A stretch of DNA of 64,000 nt, taken from the NCBI GenBank assembly GCA_910585285.1, contig CAJUDL010000004.1, positions 1 through 64,000 on the forward strand, read 5' to 3'. The notes beneath the pieces were generated by a model, which saw nothing but the letters and a program-made list of their open reading frames with translations, was not told where the DNA came from and did not search any database. Below, piece after piece: positions 17,004 through 26,002 of the stretch (positions within the stretch are counted from its first letter, which is position 1; each line of letters opens with the position of its first letter). The translations under genes and the position numbers were made by a program. The stretch comes from an uncultured Muribaculaceae bacterium. GTDB taxonomy: Bacteria; Bacteroidota; Bacteroidia; Bacteroidales; Muribaculaceae.

Positions 17004-18344
17004 TTAGCTGTCTGCGCCAAGCCCGTGCTTTTCGATTTTGCGGTAAAGGGATTGGCGTGTGATGCCAAGAGCTGTGGCAACTTTTGAAAGATTGCCGTCA
17101 TATTTCTGTAATGCTTCCGTTATCGCTGTTTTCTCAAGATCCTCGAGGGTCGCACCGGAAACAGAGGCGGGAATTGTTGCCTGCTCTTCTCCTAAAAACT
17201 CAAAATCCGATTTTTCGATTCTGTTACCGACACACATCAGCACTGCCCGCTCAACCATATTCTTAAGCTGACGCACATTCCCAGGATAGGGTAGGCGCAC
17301 AAGATAATTCATAGCCTCGGAAGATATTTCCGGTTGCGGGATATTATGAGAGGATGCCGCAGACTCAATGAAATGGCGGACAAGGAGTGGAATGTCATCG
17401 CGTCGTTCGCGTAGTGGAGGAATACGCAGTGTAATGAGGTTGATCCTATAGAAAAGATCTTCGCGGAAGGTATGTTCCTTCACCATTCGTGTCAGATCCG
17501 CGTTCGTGGCACAGATAGCCCGGATATCCGTTTTTCGTGCGCGGTTTTCTCCAAGACGTTCGAATGTGTGCTGTTGCAGCACGCGAAGTAGTTTCACCTG
17601 ACAATCCTGACTGAGATCGCCTATTTCATCAAGGAATATAGTGCCTTTGTCTGCCATTTCAAAACGTCCCTTGCGTTCACTTACCGCTCCCGTAAACGCC
17701 CCCTTGGAATGTCCGAACATCTCGCTTTCAAACAATGATGTGGAGATGCCCCCAAGATTCACCATTACGAAAGGAGCATCCTTGCGGAGACTGTTTCTGT
17801 GTATGGCATTTGCTATGAGTTCTTTTCCGGTGCCGTTTTCACCGAGGATAAGAACCGGAGCATTCGTGCGTGCGATTCGTTCTACGGTTTTCATCAAGTC
17901 CTCAATTTGAGGATTCTTACCGATAAAGCCGCATCGGTCGAAATTTGAGGAATCCTCGTTTGGTTTATCAGGTTCTGAAGAAAGACTTATGGCGGTTTCA
18001 ATCCTCTGCAACAGCAGCAGATTGTTCCAGGGTTTGGTTATGAAGTCAAAAGCTCCATATCTCATCCCCTCCACTGCAAGTTCGATACTTCCCCAGGCGG
18101 TGATGAGTATTACGGGTGTTTCAGGCTGGAATATTTTTGTCTGACGCAAAAGATGTATGCCCTCTTCTCCGGTGGTGGAAAGGGAATAGTTCATATCCAT
18201 GATCACAAGTTGAAACTTGCGTTCGCGCAGAAAGGATAGCGCCTCTTGCGGGTTCTCCGCCTGAAGGGTCTCGTAACCTTTGCGCTTGAGGATAAGTGCA
18301 AGAGATTGCCTTATGGCTTTGTCATCATCTACAATTAAAATCAT
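17004..18344 (-). CDS. NtrC-type sigma54-dependent response regulator
   Basis: 446 residues. The receiver domain (1-115) has acidic residues at 6-8 and phospho-acceptor Asp50 in LVIMDMN. The AAA+ domain (about 140-375) has Walker A GENGTGKE, the sigma54-contact motif GAFTGA and Walker B TIFLDEIGD, all intact, so it should be a working sigma54 activator. The C-terminus (about 405-446) is a Fis-type helix-turn-helix (NLSKVATALGITRQSLYRKI). It is encoded with its likely kinase at the end of an efflux operon whose upstream region has a sigma54 promoter and a palindrome, so it probably controls its own operon. Confidence 0.95.
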   Translation of the reverse strand: MILIVDDDKAIRQSLALILKRKGYETLQAENPQEALSFLRERKFQLVIMDMNYSLSTTGEEGIHLLRQTKIFQPETPVILITAWGSIELAVEGMRYGAFDFITKPWNNLLLLQRIETAISLSSEPDKPNEDSSNFDRCGFIGKNPQIEDLMKTVERIARTNAPVLILGENGTGKELIANAIHRNSLRKDAPFVMVNLGGISTSLFESEMFGHSKGAFTGAVSERKGRFEMADKGTIFLDEIGDLSQDCQVKLLRVLQQHTFERLGENRARKTDIRAICATNADLTRMVKEHTFREDLFYRINLITLRIPPLRERRDDIPLLVRHFIESAASSHNIPQPEISSEAMNYLVRLPYPGNVRQLKNMVERAVLMCVGNRIEKSDFEFLGEEQATIPASVSGATLEDLEKTAITEALQKYDGNLSKVATALGITRQSLYRKIEKHGLGADS

Positions 18345-18450
18345 TGTGTTGCGAAGTTAGTATTTTTTTCGGATTCGGCAAAAGGAGAGGGAGCCGGAAT
18401 GGAGAGAAAAGAGGCGGAATAGGGCGATGTGGGGAGAAATGGGGCTGGGG

Positions 18451-19935
18451 TTAGAGGGAACGGATGTCTCTCTCGAAATCTGCATCGATTCCTGATTGAG
18501 CGGAGAAATCCCAGAGGGTCAGGCTCCGGATCTGGTAATAGTAATTCCAGAAGAGGTAGAGCTCGTTGATGAATTCCCGGCGTGCCTCATCCTTGCTTGT
18601 TCGGGAGTCGTTGAGGTCAAGGGTGGATATTTTTCCGATCATGAATGTCTCGACATTGGCGGCATATCGTCGTGCTGCTATCTCGTCGGCGCGCCGGCTT
18701 ATCTCGAGTTGTCGCATCTGATTGCGGTAACGCTCCACAAGGATGAATATATTCTGTGCGAAATCAGCGCGTTCCTGTCGCAACCGGCTTTCAGTAACCT
18801 TTCGGTTGCTTTCCGCCACCTTTACTTTACCCTTGCGGCGTCCCCAATCGAGAATCGGTATCTCAAAACCAATTTCCACTACCTGATTGTCTTTGAGCGT
18901 GGAGTAGGCTCCTCCGAAACGTCGGTCTGTGCCTGTGTAACCTATCTGGGCAAACAGCGAGATCTGACGCATATTCCCTTTTGCCTTTGCCACTTCATAA
19001 TCCGCTTCGAGTTGGCGGCGGCGGATATTGGCGGCGAGCTTGTTGCGCTCGAGTGCTTTCTGAAGAGCATCTTCATAAGTGATATCCGCACGGGGAACTT
19101 CTGCCGGTGCGATTGGTATGATGTCGGTGTTTTCATTCAGGTCGAGGAGTGTGCGAAGCTGAAACATGCAGCTTTTGCGGGAGCTTTCGCAGTCTGTCAA
19201 CTCTGATTCGGCGTTAAGCAGATTCAGTTCCATCTGCAACAGATCATTGCCGCTGATGCGTCCCATCTCACGTTTCTCTTTCGCAACGTCGTAAAGTTTG
19301 CGTGCATTTTCGAGATTCTGCAATGCTATGAGTCTGTTTTCATCTGCCATGAGCAACTGAAAATAGTATGCGATCGCCTTAACAGCCACATCTTCAGATG
19401 CACTTAGGTATGCCGCTTTTGCTTCGGTATATCTTACCGGTTCTATGCGTCGGTTCCATTTGATATTGTTCACGCCGAATATCGGTTGCGAAAGAGTGAG
19501 GGCAACGGGTATCGACATGAAGCGGTTGTATTTCTCTCCGTCAAGCTGCCGGAAGAAATCAAGTGAGGTGTTGAGCGAGATCTTACCGCCCGTGAACCAG
19601 ATGTTCTGACTCAGCGATACCTCTCCATTCATTTGAAGATAATTGTTTCGCACGAAACTATAGCTTCCGGTATCGTTCATATAGGGAGAATACTGACGAT
19701 GGTATGCCGGTATTGTGGCGGAGAAATTAACTTCCGGTAAAAGTTCCGCGCGATAGGAGCGGTATTCCCAGTAAGATGTCTTGAGTTCGTCGAGAGCCAC
19801 CGCCGCATCCACGCTGCTTACACGCGCTCTTGAGATCGCCTCTTCAAGAGTGAGATGCAGCTCTTCAGCCTCCGCGCCCGATAAGGGCACGGAGACGAAA
19901 AGAGCGGTGTATAAGAAAAATTGTTTCAGCTTCAT
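18451..19935 (-). CDS. TolC-family outer-membrane efflux channel
   Basis: 494 residues. A signal peptide ends near GAEA (about 22). Two related halves of long coiled-coil helices with beta segments follow the OEP/TolC pattern: LTLEEAISRARVSSVDAAVA at the start of the first and ITYEDALQKALERNKLAANI at the start of the second, with GWELDWGRR-like ILDWGRRKGKVKVA before the last long helix. It would form the trimeric outer-membrane duct for the adaptor and ABC permeases encoded upstream. It is 34 nt downstream of the second permease gene. Confidence 0.92.
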   Translation of the reverse strand: MKLKQFFLYTALFVSVPLSGAEAEELHLTLEEAISRARVSSVDAAVALDELKTSYWEYRSYRAELLPEVNFSATIPAYHRQYSPYMNDTGSYSFVRNNYLQMNGEVSLSQNIWFTGGKISLNTSLDFFRQLDGEKYNRFMSIPVALTLSQPIFGVNNIKWNRRIEPVRYTEAKAAYLSASEDVAVKAIAYYFQLLMADENRLIALQNLENARKLYDVAKEKREMGRISGNDLLQMELNLLNAESELTDCESSRKSCMFQLRTLLDLNENTDIIPIAPAEVPRADITYEDALQKALERNKLAANIRRRQLEADYEVAKAKGNMRQISLFAQIGYTGTDRRFGGAYSTLKDNQVVEIGFEIPILDWGRRKGKVKVAESNRKVTESRLRQERADFAQNIFILVERYRNQMRQLEISRRADEIAARRYAANVETFMIGKISTLDLNDSRTSKDEARREFINELYLFWNYYYQIRSLTLWDFSAQSGIDADFERDIRSL

Positions 19936-19969
19936 ATTTGATTACCCTTTTTAGAGCTATCGTGTTGGA

Positions 19970-21220
19970 TTACTCCTCTTTTAGAGCTATTGCAGGTTCG
20001 ATTTTCATTGCTTTCCGGGCAGGGAAGGCAATTCCTGCTATTATCATCAGAACCATGATGAAAATGGAGAATATAAGAGCTACTACCGCAGCGGTATAGT
20101 ACGTATCATCTTCAATAAGATTGAAATAACGGTTTATCACCCATTCGAGTGCGATTGCCGGGATTATGGATATTGACAGCAGGAGCAAACCTTCGCCGAT
20201 AGTTCTGCGGAAGATGTCGCCTGATGTGGCTCCACAAGTCTTGCGGAGAGCTATTTCTCCTGATCGCTGCCTGATACGGAACCAGAATGTGCCAAGTAAT
20301 CCGAGGAAAATTATCACTAAAAGGAAGACAATTCCGGCGGTCCAAAGACGCACCTGATTCTCGGTGTAATTATGACTTAGCTTTTTGGCGGTTGCCATAT
20401 CTGTAAGTTCTGTCAGATAGACATTCCGTAATCTGCGCATGTCGGCAGAAGAGTTGAATTCCTCCTCAAATTTCTTTCCCATACCGGGCTTGACTCGTAA
20501 TCCGATTTCCCTGCTGTTGTTTATCTTATTGTTGTCGTTCTCATCGAGAGCCATGAAAATGGTGCCATATTTCACTTCATATTCATTACGTTTCACGGAT
20601 TCTATTACGCCTCCTATTCGTTTGGGGTTGACCGTATCCATGAACATTACGGTGCCGCCAACGAGATCCTTGACATCATCAAGACCTGAGAGGGCATATA
20701 CCTCACCATTGGAAACCAGTATCTCCCCCCTCCGTAAGATCTCTTCGATTTTCTCCACCGATAATCCCTCCCGGCTTTTTAGCCGGAGCACACGTGCGAT
20801 TTCCGGACTGCCCATACGTAGGTTGCCATGATAAATTACGGAATCTCCCTTGCCCTGCACTTTGAGCTCGTTACCCGAGAAGGAGGATTGATAGGGGAGA
20901 GCATTGCATGATAACGCAGCTACCTCAACGTAAGGTGATTTGCGTATTCTCGCAAGCAACATGCGAATGTCGTTAATATTGTTGTTTTCTGTCTCCTCCC
21001 CCATATCCACATATTCCGGACTTTCAGAGTCGAGTGTCTTAATAGCGATCTTATACACATCTTCGCTGTCAAACCCTTTCTCTTCAAATTTAGGTCGAAG
21101 TGCGATATATAAGGTAAGTGCCAGAACCCATACAGCCACTGATACAACCATCAGCTCTATTACGAGCCAGAGATTGTCGCGCCATTCATTCTTTATCTGA
21201 GTTAAAAGATTTCTATTCAT
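19970..21220 (-). CDS. MacB-type ABC transporter permease
   Basis: 416 residues. One N-terminal helix (about 17-40), a periplasmic MacB-PCD-like domain to about 290, then three helices ending in the FtsX domain with RIRQRSGEIALRKTCGATSGDIFRRTIGEG, the cytoplasmic coupling segment. The C-terminal PARKAMKIEPAIALKEE is the usual end of these permeases. It is the second permease of the unit, likely pairing with the upstream one as a heterodimer, and is driven by the ATPase encoded upstream. Confidence 0.9.
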   Translation of the reverse strand: MNRNLLTQIKNEWRDNLWLVIELMVVSVAVWVLALTLYIALRPKFEEKGFDSEDVYKIAIKTLDSESPEYVDMGEETENNNINDIRMLLARIRKSPYVEVAALSCNALPYQSSFSGNELKVQGKGDSVIYHGNLRMGSPEIARVLRLKSREGLSVEKIEEILRRGEILVSNGEVYALSGLDDVKDLVGGTVMFMDTVNPKRIGGVIESVKRNEYEVKYGTIFMALDENDNNKINNSREIGLRVKPGMGKKFEEEFNSSADMRRLRNVYLTELTDMATAKKLSHNYTENQVRLWTAGIVFLLVIIFLGLLGTFWFRIRQRSGEIALRKTCGATSGDIFRRTIGEGLLLLSISIIPAIALEWVINRYFNLIEDDTYYTAAVVALIFSIFIMVLMIIAGIAFPARKAMKIEPAIALKEE

Positions 21221-21265
21221 GATTTAAATAATTTAAGTTTCGCAAGCTTCAACTTAAAGTTTAAG

Positions 21266-21347
21266 AGTTTATAAGTTTAAAAGTTTATCAGATGCGAATA
21301 TGACTGAGTTCTCATTTATTCGCAGCAATCAAATAAACTTATAAACT
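21266..21347. repeat. Nested inverted repeat between the two permease genes
   Basis: AGTTTATAAGTTT (21266-21278) and AAACTTATAAACT (21335-21347) are exact complements. Inside them TGCGAATA (21293-21300) pairs with TATTCGCA (21317-21324). The 177-nt spacer 21221-21397 is otherwise AT-rich. It could be an RNA processing or stability element within the operon transcript. Confidence 0.55.
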
Positions 21348-21397
21348 ACGCAGTAATTAAACTTATAAACTTCAACTTTTCACTTGTGAAAGTTGAA

Positions 21398-22684
21398 TTA
21401 ATCATTTTTACCGGAGATTGCTTCGGCTGGGTTTATGCGGGACGCGCGCCATGCCGGCATCCCGGTGCTTATAAGGTTAAGAATCAGGCAGAGAAGCAGG
21501 GCAATGCCGAATGTTTTAAAGTTCAGCATCATTCTGAACGTAGGGTTGGCACCCAGTATATCTCCTTCTCCGAAAGTTCCGCCATATGATATGAAAAGAT
21601 TGGAGAAGAATGCAACAAAAATGATGCATAGGATGAGTCCGATGACTCCTCCGATAAGTGTGAGCACTAAGTTCTCACTCAGAAATCTGTTGAGAATGCC
21701 CCATTTTGTTGCTCCATATGCTCGGCGCACGCCAATTTCAGCTACGCGCCGACGCAGACGGCTGCGTGTCATGCTGCTGAGATTGATTGCCGGCAGCAGA
21801 AGAAGAACAAAATATACTGCATATCTCATTCTGCGTGGACTTTCGATATCCGGGTCTGTGTTGGATCCATATTCCACTCCGAGAGCCTCGGCTGTATATG
21901 GCGACTGATGATAGAAGGCTTCCTTTCCCTCTTTCTTTAATGTGGAATTGAGGGTTGCATAACGGCTTATCACCTGATCGCGGATATCCTTATCGGTTAC
22001 ACCCTCTTCCATAAGCATATAGACCTGAGTATTGCCTCCAAAACCTTCCAGCCATAAATCATCTTCACTTTCCGATGCATAAGGCAGATAGATGTTTGCG
22101 TAACTTTCCTGCAACAAGGGACTCGTGTTGGCTGTCACACCCTGTACCACATATGGGATATGATTTATTTTTATCTCATTTCCCACCACATCGGTGTTGC
22201 CAAAGAGCTTCTTGGCGGATGATTCGGAAAGAATCACTCTTTTCAGTCGCGAATCAATCACATCTTTGTCAAATGGTTTGCCGGATATGAATTTGAAATC
22301 GAATATCTCCCAAAACACATTATCTACATTTTTTATCAACATGCTGACACAATCGCCATCTTTTACCGACACATCGCGGTTTTCCGGCCAGTCACCTGCA
22401 TAACTTATTTTTTCAATCCCCTTGAGGTTACCATAAAGTTTTTGAGCTGTGGAATTGGACATTCCTCCCGATCCGCCATAGTCACCCATTGAAATATGTA
22501 TATTCTGACCTGCCAGCAAACGAGGACGGTTACTTTCAGGAGCTACCGCCACGGTTGATAACGACGAGGTCATAAACACAGCCATTATGAGGAAAATCGC
22601 GAACGCAGTGCCGAGGATGGAGGTGATTGTCACCATCGGCTGATGGTGCAATTCATACCAAATCTGTTTTATATAGTTATTCAT
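21398..22684 (-). CDS. MacB-type ABC transporter permease
   Basis: 428 residues. N-terminal helix (about 20-42), periplasmic domain with LAGQNIHISMGDYGGSGG near its start, and a C-terminal three-helix FtsX domain with RSRLRRRVAEIGVRRAYGATKWGILNRFLSENL as coupling segment. The C-terminus PAWRASRINPAEAISGKND is typical. It starts 12 nt after the ATPase gene ends, so the two are co-translated in one operon. Substrate cannot be told from the sequence; MacB-type machines export peptides, lipids or antibiotics and work by mechanotransmission. Confidence 0.9.
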   Translation of the reverse strand: MNNYIKQIWYELHHQPMVTITSILGTAFAIFLIMAVFMTSSLSTVAVAPESNRPRLLAGQNIHISMGDYGGSGGMSNSTAQKLYGNLKGIEKISYAGDWPENRDVSVKDGDCVSMLIKNVDNVFWEIFDFKFISGKPFDKDVIDSRLKRVILSESSAKKLFGNTDVVGNEIKINHIPYVVQGVTANTSPLLQESYANIYLPYASESEDDLWLEGFGGNTQVYMLMEEGVTDKDIRDQVISRYATLNSTLKKEGKEAFYHQSPYTAEALGVEYGSNTDPDIESPRRMRYAVYFVLLLLPAINLSSMTRSRLRRRVAEIGVRRAYGATKWGILNRFLSENLVLTLIGGVIGLILCIIFVAFFSNLFISYGGTFGEGDILGANPTFRMMLNFKTFGIALLLCLILNLISTGMPAWRASRINPAEAISGKND

Positions 22685-22696
22685 GATGTCTGTGCT

Positions 22697-23371
22697 TTAT
22701 TCGATTCTGCGACCATCGAGGAAATGAACGATACGGTCGGTTTGACGAGCCTGTTCTTCATTGTGGGTAACCATGACTATTGTGCGTCCGTCTTCTTTGT
22801 TGAGCTGATGCAGGAGTTCCATCACTTCTGCTCCCATCTTGGAGTCGAGATTGCCGGTAGGCTCATCTGCAAGTATGATTTCCGGCTCACCGATTATTGC
22901 GCGTGCTATAGCCACTCTCTGACATTGTCCTCCCGAAAGCTGCGAAGGGAAATGACGCTTGCGGTGTGACAAACCTAAGCGTTCAAGAACTTTGTCAATC
23001 TTTTCCTTCCTTGCGCGGGCTCCTATGTCTTTCCGATAGAGGAGTGGTAGCGCAACATTGTCGGCAACATTGAGCGAGGGGATGAGATGAAAACTTTGAA
23101 ACACGAATCCGATATTGGCATTACGGAAATGGGAGAGAGCGTTGTCGCCCATATCTAAGGTCTCTTTCCCCATGATTTCCACTTTCCCTTTATTGGCTTT
23201 GTCAAGTAGACCGATGATGTTGAGCAACGTTGATTTGCCACATCCCGAGGGACCCATAATACTTACGAATTCCCCTTTGTCGATTTGCAGATTCACATTC
23301 TCGAGAGCAACAGTCTCGATTTCCTTGGTGCGATATACTTTTTCCACACCTTCAAGATTGATAATTGACAT
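22697..23371 (-). CDS. ABC transporter ATPase, MacB/LolD type
   Basis: 224 residues, one complete nucleotide-binding domain. Walker A GPSGCGKST (about 39-47), Q-loop FVFQSFHLIPSLNV, signature LSGGQCQRVAIARA, Walker B IILADEPTGNLDS and the H-loop MVTHNEEQ are intact. The PTGNLDS form is typical of the MacB/LolD/FtsE group. It powers the two permeases that follow. It begins 6 nt after the adaptor gene ends. Confidence 0.95.
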   Translation of the reverse strand: MSIINLEGVEKVYRTKEIETVALENVNLQIDKGEFVSIMGPSGCGKSTLLNIIGLLDKANKGKVEIMGKETLDMGDNALSHFRNANIGFVFQSFHLIPSLNVADNVALPLLYRKDIGARARKEKIDKVLERLGLSHRKRHFPSQLSGGQCQRVAIARAIIGEPEIILADEPTGNLDSKMGAEVMELLHQLNKEDGRTIVMVTHNEEQARQTDRIVHFLDGRRIE

Positions 23372-23377
23372 AAGTTA

Positions 23378-24625
23378 TTATTTTAAATTGATTTTTTTGC
23401 GGTTGTTATATTCGCTGAGGTCATTTTTTACGACCTTTTCACCGGGTCGCAACCCCGATTGCACTTCTACATAATCAAAATTGCCGTCTCCGAGCATAAC
23501 CTCGCGTCGTTCAAGGGTGCCCTCTCCGTTATCAACAAACAGGATATATTGCCCTGGACCGTGATAATAAGAGCCATTGGGCATTCTCACCACCCCCTCC
23601 TTGATGTCGTAGAGCACATTGATTTCAGCTCTCACACCGGAGCGTAACCGCTCATCGCTGTCATTGTCGAGCAGCACTGTGAATGATACAACTCCATTAT
23701 TGGATTGGGGTGTGATTGTTCCGATTCTTCCGGTGAGAGTTTTCTTCCCGACCCGGACGTTTACTTCCGACCCGAGCGATAGTTTGTCGACATTCGATTC
23801 CGGCATCTGCGCCAGGATTTTGAAATGGTTGAGATCGGAGAGGACCGCTAATTTCTCTCCGGCAGAAATGCTTGTTCCCAATGAAGAATTGAGATATGTG
23901 ATTGTCGCATCGGCGGGAGCTTTTATGCGGGCGTCATCAAGTGTACGCTTCTTCTCGGCAAGGTTCTTTGCCGTTATTCCTTCTTCGAGTTCTTTGGTCT
24001 TGCGGGCGGCGGCGTGACTGAGCTGTTCATTGTGCAGCTGCTTGCGCATCTGGTCAAGTTCAAGCACGGCGGTTTGGTAGGCGAGTTCTGCCTCACGCAC
24101 TCTGTCGCCTGTTCCGCTGCCGATGCTGTCGAGGCGTCGCTCGTTGGCGGTCTCCGTTTTCAATCGTGCCACTGACATTTCCTTGGCTTTGATCTGCATT
24201 TCAAGATTCGTCAGATATGTGCGGCTGTCGAGGATTGTCTGCTCCGTATCGTAACGTTTCATCATGCGCTGGTCGGCAAGATTCTGAAGTTCCGTTTCCT
24301 CGCTGGCAAGATCGAGCTTCATAAGCGATTCTCCCTTCTTCACATTGTCGCCTTCATGACAATATATTTCCATAATTCTGGTGGCAACCGGAGAGGTGAT
24401 GATCAACTCATAAGCCGGCACAACTTTTCCCGAGGCATCAGCAGATGTCTCAACGGTTCCTTTATCCACAGTGATGAAGTCCAGGCTTTCCCTTTTCATT
24501 GAAGGAGCCATAAAGGAAATGGATAATATTATTCCTGCAAAAATGACAACGAGCGGAATAGCTACCGCCATTATCTTTTTTATTTTGCGTTTTTTCTGTT
24601 CTTTCGGTGAAATCTCTCGATCCAT
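23378..24625 (-). CDS. HlyD/MacA-type periplasmic adaptor of the efflux system
   Basis: 415 residues. One N-terminal membrane helix (about 18-38) after a basic cytoplasmic start, then a lipoyl/barrel-sandwich half (VVPAYELIITSPVATRIMEIYCHEGDNVKKGESLMKL region near 68-105), a long coiled-coil hairpin (about 110-225), the second lipoyl half (APADATITYLNSSLGTSISAGEKL) and beta-barrel domains. It links the inner-membrane permeases to the TolC-type channel. It is the first gene of the unit; the sigma54-type promoter lies about 30 nt upstream of its ATG. Confidence 0.92.
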   Translation of the reverse strand: MDREISPKEQKKRKIKKIMAVAIPLVVIFAGIILSISFMAPSMKRESLDFITVDKGTVETSADASGKVVPAYELIITSPVATRIMEIYCHEGDNVKKGESLMKLDLASEETELQNLADQRMMKRYDTEQTILDSRTYLTNLEMQIKAKEMSVARLKTETANERRLDSIGSGTGDRVREAELAYQTAVLELDQMRKQLHNEQLSHAAARKTKELEEGITAKNLAEKKRTLDDARIKAPADATITYLNSSLGTSISAGEKLAVLSDLNHFKILAQMPESNVDKLSLGSEVNVRVGKKTLTGRIGTITPQSNNGVVSFTVLLDNDSDERLRSGVRAEINVLYDIKEGVVRMPNGSYYHGPGQYILFVDNGEGTLERREVMLGDGNFDYVEVQSGLRPGEKVVKNDLSEYNNRKKINLK

Positions 24626-24655
24626 AATTCAATTGGTTAATTCCGCTTGAAAAGT

Positions 24656-24671
24656 TACATTATGCGTGCCA
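24656..24671 (-). promoter_or_regulatory. Sigma54 (-24/-12) promoter of the efflux/two-component unit
   Basis: On the minus strand the bases read TGGCACG-N4-ATGTA, preceded by a T. The -24 element TTGGCACG is a perfect match to the sigma54 consensus and is spaced correctly to the -12 element, which has ATGTA where TTGCA is ideal (the -12 C is T). The expected start near 24645 gives a 20-nt leader to the adaptor ATG. An NtrC-type activator is encoded in the same unit. Confidence 0.6.
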
Positions 24672-24715
24672 AAATTATAATTAATTGGTAATTAAAATCA
24701 TAGTTGTTTTTACAT

Positions 24716-24733
24716 GTGTCCGAAATCGGACAC
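24716..24733. promoter_or_regulatory. 18-bp palindrome, candidate activator binding site
   Basis: GTGTCCGA-AA-TCGGACAC is a perfect inverted repeat with 8-bp arms. It is centred about 80 bp upstream of the inferred sigma54 start on the minus strand, a usual place for an NtrC-type enhancer site, with AT-rich DNA between. It is also about 84 bp upstream of the inferred start of the divergent PagL-like gene, so it could serve both. Confidence 0.55.
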
Positions 24734-24770
24734 TCCCGTCTAATCCGTACATCTGAATCACACGAAAGTA

Positions 24771-24801
24771 TTTGTAAATATCTTTTTATCTTTTAATTTT
24801 G
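24771..24801 (+). promoter_or_regulatory. Bacteroidota-type promoter of the PagL-like gene
   Basis: TTTG at 24771-24774 and TAATTTTG at 24794-24801, 19 bp apart, match the -33/-7 consensus. The start codon follows 22 bp after the -7 element. Confidence 0.7.
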
Positions 24802-24823
24802 CAGACTCAACAGAAAAGATTTA

Positions 24824-26002
24824 ATGAAAAGAGTTGTAATCATTTTTCTCAGCATAGTATGGGCATTATCGGTGAATGCCTCGAAAATGGATTCCTTGCA
24901 GCGGAGGGTGGGAATGGAGGTGTCGCCGGCATATGTCATACCGACCAATTCTTCACTCAAAGGGGATAATTTATATGGCGACAAAGTGCATTGTTCGTTT
25001 GCCGGGTCGTTGCGAGGAGATTTCAGTTTTAATCCTAATTCATGTGAAGGACGATTGTATCAAGGACTTTATCAAGGTATCGGGGTTGATTTGCGCACTT
25101 TTTTTCGGCATCGGTTTCTTGGTGAGCCGGTATCTTTGTATGTATATCAAGGTGCTCCTTTCAAACATTTCAGTAACCGTCTATGGCTTGGCTATGAATG
25201 GCGTTTCGGAGCTGCAATGGGATGGGGCGACAGGACCGGTGACCTTGGACTTGGTTATACGAACGGGGCGATTTCTACAAGAGTTACGGCACATATGAGC
25301 GCGGGCATTAAACTTCATTATGCTTTGGCTCTTCATTGGCATTTAAGTCTTGGTGTGGACGTGACGCATTTTTCCAATGGCAACACCTCTTTCCCTAATT
25401 CCGGTATTAATACCGCCGGTATCTCAATCGGCGCAGCCTACGTAATAAATCCTCAACCTAAAGCAGAAGATCCCGGCGATGCGATGAAAGAGGAGGCTGA
25501 CAAGGGAAGATGGATGTGGGATGTGATGGCATATGGCGCATGGCGTAAGCGACATGTGGTGATAGAAGGAACAGAGATGCTCATCAGAGGGAACTATGCC
25601 GTTGCCGGACTCCAGTTTACCCCGATGCGCAAGATCAATCGGTGGTTCTCAACAGGAGTGGCATTGGATATGAAATATGACAGGAGCTCGGGATTGGTTC
25701 CTTATTGGAAGGGAGGCTATTATATGGAAGCTGAGTTTGACAAGCCACCTTTCGGCAAGCAATTGAGTGTGGGACTGGCTGCAATGGCTGAGTTCACGAT
25801 GCCTATTTTTTCAGTTAGTGCTGGAATAGGGTATAATTTGCTTAATCCAAAAGAAGAAAAACGTTTCTTTCAGATGCTTGCAGTTAAAGCATTTCTGACA
25901 AGAAACGTTTATCTAAATGTAGGCTATCGCCTTGGTGATTTCAAAGATCCTCAGAACCTAATGCTCGGAATTGGACTTAGAATACCGGCATCTGCCAGAT
26001 GA
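24824..26002 (+). CDS. Acyloxyacyl hydrolase / PagL-like lipid A deacylase
   Basis: 392 residues with a signal peptide (to about 19) and alternating hydrophobic strands of an outer-membrane beta-barrel. The PagL active-site motif is clear: H182-F-S184-N185, followed by the NSGIN segment at 192-196. PagL removes an acyl chain from lipid A in the outer membrane. It is about twice the length of classic PagL; the second half adds further barrel strands (about 240-392), as in Bacteroidota members. It is divergent from the sigma54 efflux unit and its last 26 nt overlap the porin gene on the other strand. Confidence 0.8.
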   Translation: MKRVVIIFLSIVWALSVNASKMDSLQRRVGMEVSPAYVIPTNSSLKGDNLYGDKVHCSFAGSLRGDFSFNPNSCEGRLYQGLYQGIGVDLRTFFRHRFLGEPVSLYVYQGAPFKHFSNRLWLGYEWRFGAAMGWGDRTGDLGLGYTNGAISTRVTAHMSAGIKLHYALALHWHLSLGVDVTHFSNGNTSFPNSGINTAGISIGAAYVINPQPKAEDPGDAMKEEADKGRWMWDVMAYGAWRKRHVVIEGTEMLIRGNYAVAGLQFTPMRKINRWFSTGVALDMKYDRSSGLVPYWKGGYYMEAEFDKPPFGKQLSVGLAAMAEFTMPIFSVSAGIGYNLLNPKEEKRFFQMLAVKAFLTRNVYLNVGYRLGDFKDPQNLMLGIGLRIPASAR

